The position numbers and the translations under genes were made by a program. This document shows positions 33,146 through 41,274 of a stretch of 64,000 bases of DNA, in pieces. Where the stretch lies: the NCBI GenBank assembly GCA_026225235.1, contig JAMFSK010000156.1, positions 1 to 64,000 of the forward strand, given 5' to 3'. The number at the start of each line of letters is the position of its first letter. Position 1 is the stretch's first letter. The DNA is from Burkholderiales bacterium. Lineage in GTDB: Bacteria; Pseudomonadota; Gammaproteobacteria; Burkholderiales; Burkholderiaceae. The notes beneath the pieces were generated by a model. That model was not told the origin of the DNA. It saw only the letters and a list, made by a program, of their open reading frames with translations, and did not search any database.

Positions 33146-33203
33146 TTGGAAACGGTTCCAATCAAGCTTTCGAAATGTAGCAGGGTGCAATTTGCTGCCT
33201 CAA
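33146..33203 (-). promoter_or_regulatory. Promoter and LacI-type operator of the GH1 operon
   Basis: On the minus strand, TTGAGG (33198-33203), an 18-bp spacer and TACATT (33174-33179) form a plausible promoter. The near-perfect palindrome TTGGAAACGGTTCCAA (33146-33161) lies just downstream of the expected start point and 32 bp before the GTG. Its half-sites are GalR/LacI-like. The promoter call is weaker than the operator call. Confidence 0.65.
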
Positions 33204-33212
33204 TAGGGGTTT

Positions 33213-34460
33213 CTACAGGGGAGAGGAAAACGGCTGTTTGTTTTGATCGCCTGCCGCGCGTCCGACGGGGGGCGTTTGGCCGACCACGCGGCCGCCTACG
33301 ACGGCGACGGCGATGGCTGCGAAGAACAGGAGAACGAAGGCGCCGCGCAGGCCTAGGTGGTCGGCGAGGAAGCCTATGATCGGCGGTCCGACCAGAAAAC
33401 CGGCATAACCCGCGGTTGCGGTCATGGAGACCCCGATGGAGGCGGTCGGGCCCGCGCGGCCAGCGGCGCTGAAGACGATCGGCACGAGATTCGAGACGCC
33501 CACGCCGATCAGTGCATACCCGATGCAGGCGACGAGGATAGTCGGAAAGCCGATGACGAGCACAAAGCCGAAGGCGGCGATGCCGCCCCCGATCCACATG
33601 GTCTTTTGCTGGCCGAGCCGCCGTACCACGAGGTCACCGACCAGGCGGCAGGCCGCCATTGCAAAGGCAAACGACGCATAGCCGGCCGCCGCCTGCGCAG
33701 CCGTGCCATGCGCGATGCCGCGCAGATAGACCCCGCTCCAGTCCGTCACCGCGCCTTCGTTCACCATGCACAGAAAGGCGACCGCGCCGAGCAGAAGGAG
33801 CAATCGATTGCGAAACGTAAAGGGGATTTTTTCGTGATGGCTTGGGGGCGCTTCGAAGCCCGGACGAAGGCCGACCAGCGCGCTCGCTATCACGATCAGG
33901 CCGACCAGCACGGCAGGTAGCGCGAGCCCCGCGCCGACCGACAGTCCGGCGCTTGCGACGAGGCCGCCGATGGCCGCACCCATCAAGCCACCGATGCTCC
34001 AGGCGGCGTGGAAGGAGGACATGATCTGTTGTCCCCAGCGTGATTCGATGTAGCTCGCATGGCCGTTCATCAGTACGTCCATTGAGCCGTTCGACATGCC
34101 GAGCAGGAACAGCGCGAACATCAGCACCGGCAGACTCGGCGTAAAGCCCGGCAGCGCCAGCAGGACGAAGAAGAAGCACGCTGCGCACAGCGTCGAGCGT
34201 GGCGTACCGAAACGCAGCGCGATGCGGCCAGCAAGGGGCATTGCGACAATCGCGCCTGCCGCGAACGCGAGCAGGGCGAAGCCGAGTTCGGTATCAGATA
34301 CCGCCAGGTGTTCCTTGATACGGGGGATCGATGCCGCCCAGGTACCGATGCCGATACCGTTTGCGAGAAACACGCCAATGGTCGCGATGCGCTCGCGTAA
34401 CGGGGTGTTCGTCTCTTGGTGCACACCGTCGGGCGTGGTGCGCGAGGACTGATCCGACAT
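33213..34460 (-). CDS. MFS transporter (YbjJ/fucose-permease-like)
   Basis: A 415-residue, 12-segment major facilitator. The first segment is preceded by a polar 20-residue tail; GIGTWAASIPRIKEHLAVSD and GIVAMP-like motif regions (GAIVAMPLAGRIALRFGTP) resemble the YbjJ group, whose substrates are unknown. It lies upstream of the GH1 operon in the same orientation, but the GH1 promoter and operator begin right after its stop, so it is probably a separate unit. The GC-rich end (VVGGRVVGQTPPVGRAAG) is cytoplasmic. Confidence 0.85.
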   Translation of the reverse strand: MSDQSSRTTPDGVHQETNTPLRERIATIGVFLANGIGIGTWAASIPRIKEHLAVSDTELGFALLAFAAGAIVAMPLAGRIALRFGTPRSTLCAACFFFVLLALPGFTPSLPVLMFALFLLGMSNGSMDVLMNGHASYIESRWGQQIMSSFHAAWSIGGLMGAAIGGLVASAGLSVGAGLALPAVLVGLIVIASALVGLRPGFEAPPSHHEKIPFTFRNRLLLLLGAVAFLCMVNEGAVTDWSGVYLRGIAHGTAAQAAAGYASFAFAMAACRLVGDLVVRRLGQQKTMWIGGGIAAFGFVLVIGFPTILVACIGYALIGVGVSNLVPIVFSAAGRAGPTASIGVSMTATAGYAGFLVGPPIIGFLADHLGLRGAFVLLFFAAIAVAVVGGRVVGQTPPVGRAAGDQNKQPFSSPL

Positions 34461-34732
34461 ACTGTCTGTCTCCTGAAATTGGGATGGGCCTTTGGGTCGC
34501 CAGCCTGTTTACAGGTCTTTTACGCGAACGCGGTGCAGATGTTATCTCAATGAAAGATGGCGGCGGCCCGCTTTGTGGGCGCATGCCTATGTTCCTGCCC
34601 AATAGGCTTGCCCCTGCGTCTGGGCCGCCCGTAGCCTGTACTCGGCGGGATCGTGCCTGCTAGAATCCCTGACGCTTCCTGCATCAAAATACTGATAACA
34701 ACGCACGCCTATCCACCGGATACAAGAAGAGC

Positions 34733-35125
34733 ATGAACGTTTTCTGGAAGTGCGTGGTCGTGATGCTGCTAGTCGGCACGACAGGGATCGCACAGGCGAC
34801 CAAATGGGTTAGTCTGTCCACAGCGCCCGATTTGACGTTCTCTGTCGATACCGACAGCGTGGCGAAGGATGAAGATGGTTATATCGGTTACCTGACACTG
34901 ACCACGTGGAAAGAGGCCGCCGACCCGCCTGGTGCTACCGCGCCGGTGCTATCCGCAGTGACCCGTTATAAGATGGATTGCAATCGCCGTCAGTCAATGG
35001 CGATAGAAGCGCGTTATATCGGTGCGGACGGTGCGGCTGCTGGGGTACATAGCTACCCCCCCAACGCATGGACGCCGGTTGCACCGAACACCGTCGTCGA
35101 CGCAATCTATTCGAAGATTTGTTGA
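34733..35125 (+). CDS. Small secreted protein resembling the surface-adhesin E family
   Basis: A 130-residue exported protein: signal peptide at residues 1-22 (cut near AQA|TKW), then about 105 residues of beta-rich sequence with two cysteines (KMDCNRRQ and the C-terminal YSKIC) likely joined by a disulphide. The pattern of an early Asp/Tyr strand, 'Y..DC..R', 'Y...DG' and a closing 'P......C' matches the surface-adhesin E type proteins. Function here is unknown. The start has AAGAAGAG upstream. 34461-34732 holds no gene. Confidence 0.6.
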   Translation: MNVFWKCVVVMLLVGTTGIAQATKWVSLSTAPDLTFSVDTDSVAKDEDGYIGYLTLTTWKEAADPPGATAPVLSAVTRYKMDCNRRQSMAIEARYIGADGAAAGVHSYPPNAWTPVAPNTVVDAIYSKIC

Positions 35126-35154
35126 CTGGCAGGCAGGTTCAACACGACGGCATC

Positions 35155-35409
35155 ATGGCGATCAAGATTTCTGGCCCATACAAAGGTTTCTTTATCACCG
35201 TCGAGGCGACGCCTGCGCTTGCCCGGCGCGTCAATGACCCCGAGCGAGCGTTCGCGGCCACCACCTATATCTATCGGCATGCGCCGAGCGGAGAAGGCCG
35301 TGGCATCCGGCTCGAGTCGAATCACGCGCGGCGTTTCGCCTGCGTCTCCGACGCCTTCATGTTCGGTGAATCGTTCGCGCAGGAACGCATCGACGAGATT
35401 GAGGTCTAG
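35155..35409 (+). CDS. Conserved-looking hypothetical protein, 84 residues
   Basis: An 84-residue soluble protein starting MAIKISGPYKGFFITVEATP and ending QERIDEIEV. It has no signal peptide, membrane segment or recognised motif; the balance of charged and hydrophobic residues suggests a small alpha/beta fold. Codon third positions are GC-rich as in the neighbours, which supports real coding. It follows the secreted protein by 29 bp. No clear ribosome site is seen. I do not recognise its function. Confidence 0.5.
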   Translation: MAIKISGPYKGFFITVEATPALARRVNDPERAFAATTYIYRHAPSGEGRGIRLESNHARRFACVSDAFMFGESFAQERIDEIEV

Positions 35410-35877
35410 CTCCCACTTCCGTTCTTGTTCCTAGGCGGCGCAGGTGAGCCGTTCACCGCGCGTATACAGACAAAAAAACGGGGAACTCGGATGAAGAGTG
35501 GGATATAGAAAAAGCCGCCGGGAATCGTCCAGAATCGTCCGGAACCGGGCGGCACTCATTGCGGTGGCGAGTGGGTGCTTCGGCTTGGTCGCCAACCGCA
35601 CGATGGAGAAATGAACCGACTTCTATGTCGAGGCATTCAACAGGAGGCCGCGAGAGACGCGCCGCTTGACATCGTCAACGGCGTGGAACCCTAAGCTAGC
35701 GACCCGCAACGCGTGCGCGCGATGGGGATGCGTCTTCGGTTCTAAGCTTTAAGGCGTAGCGCTTGGAGGCGTGGCGCGTGGTCTGTCGGACCACCGTGCC
35801 ACCCGGTCGGAGCAGTCCTCAAAGGGTGCATGCATTGAGGCGCGCAATCGCCCAATCAAGCACGCGCCCAGGCTACG
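35410..35877. other. Intergenic DNA without a recognisable gene
   Basis: Nothing clear is found in these 468 bp. A 38-codon GTG frame (35498-35614, ending GCFGLVANRTMEK) carries a basic helix and a hydrophobic stretch but has no good ribosome site. The doubled AATCGTCC (about 35523-35540) and the mixed composition suggest decayed DNA. Confidence 0.5.
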
Positions 35878-36834
35878 TCAGGCTGGCAATGCATCCCATT
35901 GCGTCCTTACCAGCGCCTCACCATATCGGCGCTCGAGACCCCGCACGGTGAAGTGAGCTTCGGCGATCTGCTGGAAATGATCGATGAACGCCGCATTGAT
36001 TGCAGCACCGAACACCGCGCCCAGTGCAGGAATCGACTTCGCGGCGACCTGTTCGCTGATTTGCACGGACAGCCGCGAGGCGATTTGCCGCATCAACTGT
36101 AACAACACCGATGACGAATGCGCGCCGATGCCTTTGGCCGCGAGTTCCGACGAAGCGCGCGACACCGCCTGCGCGAGAGCGCTCCGGACCATGAAATAAC
36201 CCCACTGCGCCTCATCGTCGGATTTGGCTGGCCCACCGAGGGCGAGCACGAGCAGGCACTGCATCTGAACGTCAGGGTCGCTCAGCGATTCGCCCTTTGA
36301 CTGGGCGATTGAGCAGATCGAACGAAACATCAGGGTTGTCGTGAGGGGAAGCTCGGCCGGTAACGCAAACAGACCGAACGCGCCCCCTGCCGCGCCTGTG
36401 CCCATCACGGCGAGCTTGTGCAGCAGCTTCGATTGACTGGGTGTGCGCCGGGTGATGCGATTGGCCACGGTGACGAGCGAGCGCGACACCCGGGCCGCCG
36501 GACCGGGTGCGTCTGCGGTATCCGCCCCATTCACGACCTCCGGTGCCGCTGTCGGCAAGGTTTTCAGCGCGACATCGAGGCACTTTTCGAGTGCCGCCTG
36601 GGCAATCTCTGTGATCTTTTCGTGCGCACCTCCCGGCAAGTAGCGAAACAGATTGTCGATTCGCGTGCCGACGATGCCCGCGAGCCGGATCGCAAGCGAG
36701 GGCCGCATGAGCTTGCTTTTCGCTTCGGCGAGCAAACGCAGATCGTGGGTCGTCATGGGCTGCGTGTTGCCCGACCCACGCGCTGCGGGTGGGTCTACGG
36801 CTACATGCTCAAAATCATCGGGTTGGTCGCGCAT
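35878..36834 (-). CDS. EcsC-family protein
   Basis: A 318-residue protein matching the EcsC family, named after the third gene of the Bacillus ecs locus and of unknown activity. Typical parts are MGTGAAGGAFGLFALPAELP with the following TTTLMFRSICSIAQSKGE around residues 155-195, and GAVFGAAINAAFIDHFQQIA near the C-terminus, where two short hydrophobic stretches suggest membrane association. The ATG at 36834 has AAGGAGG 5 nt upstream. It is divergent from the DHA2 exporter. Confidence 0.82.
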   Translation of the reverse strand: MRDQPDDFEHVAVDPPAARGSGNTQPMTTHDLRLLAEAKSKLMRPSLAIRLAGIVGTRIDNLFRYLPGGAHEKITEIAQAALEKCLDVALKTLPTAAPEVVNGADTADAPGPAARVSRSLVTVANRITRRTPSQSKLLHKLAVMGTGAAGGAFGLFALPAELPLTTTLMFRSICSIAQSKGESLSDPDVQMQCLLVLALGGPAKSDDEAQWGYFMVRSALAQAVSRASSELAAKGIGAHSSSVLLQLMRQIASRLSVQISEQVAAKSIPALGAVFGAAINAAFIDHFQQIAEAHFTVRGLERRYGEALVRTQWDALPA

Positions 36835-36908
36835 CCCGTCCTCCTTCGGCGTTGGGGCACCCCATTCGACCACGAAAAGAGCGCATCCTCATGCTATGAT
36901 TCAAAAAA

Positions 36909-36920
36909 TTGACACGTCAA
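36909..36920. promoter_or_regulatory. Candidate MarR operator before the DHA2 exporter
   Basis: TTGACACGTCAA is an inverted repeat (5-bp arms, 2-bp centre) lying 18 bp before the exporter ATG and 9 bp after a TATGAT (36895-36900) that could be its -10. MarR regulators bind short palindromes in such places, and a MarR gene follows the exporter. Confidence 0.5.
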
Positions 36921-36938
36921 CAGTTGCATCGGCAAAAA

Positions 36939-38534
36939 ATGGCAGTCCACTCCGCAGCGCCCCATTCAAGCGGGCAAGTTCTCCCTTTTCGTGAATCTTT
37001 GCTGGCCATTCTGGGCATCGCCTTCGTGACGATGCTCGTCGCGCTCGACCAGACCGTGGTGGGTACGGCCTTACCCACCATCGTCGCCGAGCTGCGTGGC
37101 TTTGATCTCTACGCGTGGGTGGCCACCTCGTATCTGCTTGCCTCGGTGATCACCGTGCCGATCTTTGGTCGCCTCGGCGACTATTTCGGGCGCAAGCCGT
37201 TTGTCATCGCATCGATCATCCTTTTTACCGGCGCTTCGCTCCTGTGTGGCGCTGCGCACCAGATGATCTCGCTGGTGATCGCCCGCGGACTTCAGGGGAT
37301 CGGCGGCGGGATGCTGGTCGGCACCGCCTTCGCCAGCATTCCCGACCTTTTCCCTGATCCGCACGTGCGTTTGCGCTGGCAGGTACTGATGAGTTCCGCT
37401 TTCGGCATCGCCAATGCCATCGGCCCTTCGCTCGGCGGCTTTTTGACTCAGTACTATGGCTGGCGTTCGGTGTTCTATGTGAACTTGCCGATCGGGCTGC
37501 TTTCCTTGTTCTTCGTCTGGCGCTTTCTGCCGCACCTGCGCAATAGCAAGCACAAGGGACGGATTCAGCTTGATTGGCTTGGCGCGCTATTGATCGCGTT
37601 GTCGCTCGGTGCGTTGCAGATGCTCGTCGAAGTGCTCCCCAAGCAGGGGTTGAGCGGGGAAACACTGGCGCTCGGCGCGCTTGCCGTCGCCTCGTTCTAC
37701 ACGCTCTGGTACTGGGAGCGGCGCGCCGCACAACCGATACTGCCGCTCGACATGTTCTCGAATCTGGCCTTGTCGGCGCTGTTCCTGCTCGCGACGCTCG
37801 GCGGCTTTTCGATGTTCGCGTTGCTGTTCTACGCGCCGCTGCTGTTGCAGGGCGGTTTTGGCATGACGCCGCAAGGAGCGGGCCTGACAATCACGCCGCT
37901 GGTGGTCTGCATCACCATCGGCAGTATTACCAACGGGCGGATCGTGACACGGCTGCGCAATCCGAACGCCATGCTGTATGTGGGGTTTGCGTTGCTGGCG
38001 CTGTCATGCCTTGGCGTAGCGGTTTCGACGCACGAGACGCCACACTGGATGCTGTTCCTGGTGATGCTGTGCGGGGGTCTCGGGCTCGGCTTCGTAATGC
38101 CGAATCTGACAGTCTTCGGTCAGCAGGTGGCGGGGCGCGAGCATCTGGGTATTGCAACCGCCTTGCTGCAGTCGCTGCGGATGGTGGGCGGTATGCTGGG
38201 CACGGCGCTGACGGGCGCGCTCGTGACCCATCTGTATCGACAGGGGGTGCATGCGGCACTCGTTGACGCTCAGGCCCAGAGCTGGTTCAAGACGTTTTCC
38301 GATCCGGAGATCCTGATCGACCGGGAAGCACAGTCAAGTCTGCTGACACAGTTGGCCCATGCGGGGCAGAATGGCGCGTTATTGCTTGAACATGCACGCG
38401 AGTCGCTCGTGAGCGGAATCCATCTCGGGCTTGCACTGGCCGCGCTGGTCGCGTTTGCCGCCATGCTCTACTCGCGGCGCGTGCCGCTCGTGAAACTCAC
38501 GCGGGCGATCGATCCGACTATTGTCGCGGAGTAA
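36939..38534 (+). CDS. DHA2-family (EmrB/QacA type) multidrug exporter
   Basis: A 531-residue major facilitator with 14 predicted segments. Motif A-like GRLGDYFGRKPFVIAS follows segment 2; the DHA2 hallmark LDQTVVGTALPTIVAEL is at the first segment. It expels drugs by proton exchange. The frame opens earlier at a TTG (36909), but that overlaps the operator-like palindrome; ATG 36939 begins MAVHSAAPHSSG. The MarR gene starts 10 bp after the stop in the same operon. Confidence 0.92.
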   Translation: MAVHSAAPHSSGQVLPFRESLLAILGIAFVTMLVALDQTVVGTALPTIVAELRGFDLYAWVATSYLLASVITVPIFGRLGDYFGRKPFVIASIILFTGASLLCGAAHQMISLVIARGLQGIGGGMLVGTAFASIPDLFPDPHVRLRWQVLMSSAFGIANAIGPSLGGFLTQYYGWRSVFYVNLPIGLLSLFFVWRFLPHLRNSKHKGRIQLDWLGALLIALSLGALQMLVEVLPKQGLSGETLALGALAVASFYTLWYWERRAAQPILPLDMFSNLALSALFLLATLGGFSMFALLFYAPLLLQGGFGMTPQGAGLTITPLVVCITIGSITNGRIVTRLRNPNAMLYVGFALLALSCLGVAVSTHETPHWMLFLVMLCGGLGLGFVMPNLTVFGQQVAGREHLGIATALLQSLRMVGGMLGTALTGALVTHLYRQGVHAALVDAQAQSWFKTFSDPEILIDREAQSSLLTQLAHAGQNGALLLEHARESLVSGIHLGLALAALVAFAAMLYSRRVPLVKLTRAIDPTIVAE

Positions 38535-38544
38535 GAGGTGAACC

Positions 38545-39015
38545 ATGTTGAACGACCGTGAACGGATTGCGATGGTCCAGCAGTTCGGCCGGACTTACCG
38601 GGCGTTCATGTCCGCATTTGAAGGCCGCGTGGGCCAGCCGTTGCCGCGCTGGCGGGTGTTGATTGCTCTGTATGACCATGAAGGTGCGCGCTCGCAGCGC
38701 CAGCTTGTCGAGCATTGCCGTGTCGATCCCGGTGCGCTGACGCGCCAGGTCAAGGCGCTTGAAGCGCTCGAATGGGTGGAGCGGCGCAGCGACGAGCGCG
38801 ACAACCGCGTGACCAATGTCACGCTGACCGCCGCGGGGCGGGCGGTGGTCGAAGCCGGGCTGCCGTATCGCGATGCCTTTCTGACCGACGCCATGATCAA
38901 ACTCGACGATGAGACGCTCACCGCACTGTCACGCGGCCTGGCGCTGCTCGAGGCGGGGGTGGCCGACATCGTCGCCAACCAGCCGCCACTCGACGTCGCG
39001 GCTCCCGTCGAATAG
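38545..39015 (+). CDS. MarR-family regulator
   Basis: A 156-residue winged-helix regulator. The recognition region is RSQRQLVEHCRVDPGALTRQ, near residues 48-68, and the wing holds RRSDERDNRVTNVTLT. The RVTNVTLTAAG step is the usual MarR C-terminal wing. It probably represses the exporter upstream and itself. AGAGGTGAACC precedes the ATG. Confidence 0.92.
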   Translation: MLNDRERIAMVQQFGRTYRAFMSAFEGRVGQPLPRWRVLIALYDHEGARSQRQLVEHCRVDPGALTRQVKALEALEWVERRSDERDNRVTNVTLTAAGRAVVEAGLPYRDAFLTDAMIKLDDETLTALSRGLALLEAGVADIVANQPPLDVAAPVE

Positions 39016-39037
39016 GTCTTCATGAACCCACACGACA

Positions 39038-39577
39038 ATGCGCTTCGCCGAGACGCAGTTCACCGATTGGCGCATTGTTGTGATCCTGATGGTCGCGCTG
39101 TCGGCGCTGCTGATCTGGCGGCGTGCACCGCGCCTGCCCACCTATGTGGCGATGGTCCTGCTGCTGGCAAGTTTCTTCGAATGTCGTCTTTTGACGGTCG
39201 TTGACGAAGAGGGCGTGCACGTTCGGTTCGGGCTGCTGCCGGTCTATTCGCGCTCGATCCCGCTCGCAGAGATCGCTTCGGTTGCCGTCGTGCCGGTCTC
39301 GGCTAGTTCAGGGACCGCTACGGGGGCAAGCTCAGGGGCCAACTCAGGGGCCAACTCGGTGGCCGGCTCAGCGGCCGGATCCTGGGGCTGGGGTCCGCAT
39401 TGGGACCGCGACGGCACGTTCGCCATGACGATTCGCGGCTCGCAAGGTGTCTTGCTGACGCTGCACGATGGCTCGAGGCTCAGGCTCGGATCACAGGAGC
39501 CCGATGCGCTCGAGTATGCGTTGCGACGCTGCCCTACTGCCGCCCCGTGCGCGCATTGTCCGGCATCGGCATGCTGA
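39038..39577 (+). CDS. Membrane protein with PH-like domain, unknown function
   Basis: A 179-residue protein with two hydrophobic segments (about residues 12-28 and 33-48) followed by a cytoplasmic domain ([20 protein letters not shown], then [20 protein letters not shown]) that resembles small PH-like domains of bacterial membrane proteins. Between its two halves lies a Ser/Ala/Gly-rich insert ([17 protein letters not shown] and so on, residues 88-112) of repetitive DNA. The last 44 bp overlap the queF 3' end on the other strand, which suggests a slightly extended C-terminus (CAHCPASAC). Start lacks a strong ribosome site. Confidence 0.6.
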   Translation: MRFAETQFTDWRIVVILMVALSALLIWRRAPRLPTYVAMVLLLASFFECRLLTVVDEEGVHVRFGLLPVYSRSIPLAEIASVAVVPVSASSGTATGASSGANSGANSVAGSAAGSWGWGPHWDRDGTFAMTIRGSQGVLLTLHDGSRLRLGSQEPDALEYALRRCPTAAPCAHCPASAC

Positions 39578-40358
39578 AGTTGGTCCGGAACGGATTGATA
39601 TCGAGACCGCCGCGCCGCGTGTATCGCGCGTAGATCGCGAGCCGGGTCGGCCGGCACTCCCGCTGGATATCCACAAACATCTGCTCGACGCACTGCTCGT
39701 GAAAGCCTGTGTGATTGCGAAACGAGATGATGTAGCGCAACAGTCCCGCATGGTCGATCTGCGGGCCGTTGTAGTGAATTTGAACACTGCCCCAATCGGG
39801 CTGCCCGGTGACCGGGCAATTGGTCTTGAGCAGGTTCGAGGTCACGGTCTCTTCGACCGTTGCCTCGTCGAACTTCGCGCTCAGCAGCGAAGGGGTCGGC
39901 ACATAGATATCGGCATCGAGGTCGAGGCGGTCGAGCGAAATGCCCTCGAGTTCGTCGAGGGCGAGCTTGCCGAATTCGGCCGGCAATGTCAGTTGGACTT
40001 TCACTGACGCACCCGCCACGGCCGACAGATCCGCACGCAAGGTCTTGCCAAGCACATCAACCGACTCGACCGCCGTATGCGCAAACGAACCGAGATAAAG
40101 CTTCAGCGACTTCGATTCAATGATGTTCGGTGAGTCGGCCGGTACGGCAAAAGTTGCGATCGCGATCTGCGGCTTACCTCGTGAGTTCAGCCACGACAGT
40201 TCGTAGGCGTTCCAGATATCCGATCCGAAGAACGGCAGCGTACCGGTCAGCCCGATCGGTGTGCGGCCACGCGAGCGTTCGATTGGAAACAGCAGCGCAG
40301 GGTCGTAGCGCTCGAGATAGTCGACAGGCTTGCCGAGAGGAGATTGGTCAGGGTTCAT
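39534..40358 (-). CDS. queF: NADPH-dependent 7-cyano-7-deazaguanine reductase
   Basis: A 274-residue T-fold enzyme that reduces preQ0 to preQ1 in queuosine synthesis, a tRNA wobble modification. It is the long form with two tandem halves. The family motif [15 protein letters not shown] (near residue 78) and the catalytic [15 protein letters not shown] (near 180) with the nucleophilic cysteine are present; [14 protein letters not shown] follows as the C-terminal signature. Its start overlaps the 5'-nucleotidase end by 11 bp. Confidence 0.94.
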   Translation of the reverse strand: MNPDQSPLGKPVDYLERYDPALLFPIERSRGRTPIGLTGTLPFFGSDIWNAYELSWLNSRGKPQIAIATFAVPADSPNIIESKSLKLYLGSFAHTAVESVDVLGKTLRADLSAVAGASVKVQLTLPAEFGKLALDELEGISLDRLDLDADIYVPTPSLLSAKFDEATVEETVTSNLLKTNCPVTGQPDWGSVQIHYNGPQIDHAGLLRYIISFRNHTGFHEQCVEQMFVDIQRECRPTRLAIYARYTRRGGLDINPFRTNFSMPMPDNARTGRQ

Positions 40359-41262
40359 CGTTGGAAATGCCGGAAATCACATGGCCAGTCGGCGAAACGC
40401 TCATCGCCGACTCGCAATGGCGGGTCTGGTCGTCAAAAAAGAAATCGGGTTCGAACTCACGCAGGAAGCGACCTTTGTCGAGACCGCCGAGGAACATGGC
40501 CTCGTCGATATCGATGTTCCAGGCCATCAGCGTGCGGATCGCGCGCTCATGCGCGGGTGCCGAGCGCGCCGTGACGAGCGCCGTGCGGATGCGCATCGGC
40601 ACCTCGGCGCCCGCTACTGTCTGCAAGCGGTGCAAGGCTTCGAGCAGCGGCTTGAACGGTCCACCGGGCAGCGGCAACGCCGCGCGATTCGTTTCGTGAT
40701 GCTGGAACGCGTCGAGCCCTTCCTTCTGGAACACGCGCTCGGCTTCATCGGAGAACAGTACCGCATCGCCGTCGAATGCGATCCGGATCTCGTTGGGGAA
40801 GCTCTCTGCCTGCTTGACCGATTCGGGAAACACGCGCGCCGCCGGGTAGCCCGCGAGCAACGCGGCGCGCACGTCATCGGGGTTGGCCGACAGGAACAGG
40901 TTGGCGTTCAGCGCGTTCAGGTACTTGAATGGCGGCCGGCCGCGCGTGAACACGCCGCGCTGGAGATGGAGCTCATGTTTGCTCGCCGAGCGGAACACCC
41001 GCAGTCCACTGACCGGGTCGTTGCGCGAAAGGATCACGACCTCGACGCGATGCGCATCGATATCGTTGAACTGCTGGAGCTTCTTGATCAGCGGATAGGC
41101 GACGCCGGGCTTGGCCACGGCGTCGAGTCGCTCGAGCTGCAGCCGCATATAGGGGCGATCGTCGCCGTTGGCCGCATCAAATGCGCGGTTCTCTTCCTCG
41201 AAGTCGAACAGCGCCCGCGATGAAATCGCGACCACCAGCTTGTCATCGAGCGAAAAAGACAT
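40348..41262 (-). CDS. Cytosolic 5'-nucleotidase I-type protein
   Basis: A 304-residue cytoplasmic protein of the NT5C1-like 5'-nucleotidase family, HAD-related phosphatases that remove the 5'-phosphate from nucleoside monophosphates. Visible are the N-terminal [19 protein letters not shown] with the acidic catalytic cluster, [32 protein letters not shown] near residue 160, and [14 protein letters not shown] close to the C-terminus. It sits between ilvA (12 bp upstream) and queF (overlapping), likely in one transcript. Physiological substrate is not set by sequence. Confidence 0.85.
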   Translation of the reverse strand: MSFSLDDKLVVAISSRALFDFEEENRAFDAANGDDRPYMRLQLERLDAVAKPGVAYPLIKKLQQFNDIDAHRVEVVILSRNDPVSGLRVFRSASKHELHLQRGVFTRGRPPFKYLNALNANLFLSANPDDVRAALLAGYPAARVFPESVKQAESFPNEIRIAFDGDAVLFSDEAERVFQKEGLDAFQHHETNRAALPLPGGPFKPLLEALHRLQTVAGAEVPMRIRTALVTARSAPAHERAIRTLMAWNIDIDEAMFLGGLDKGRFLREFEPDFFFDDQTRHCESAMSVSPTGHVISGISNDEP

Positions 41263-41274
41263 GCGTATCTCCGA

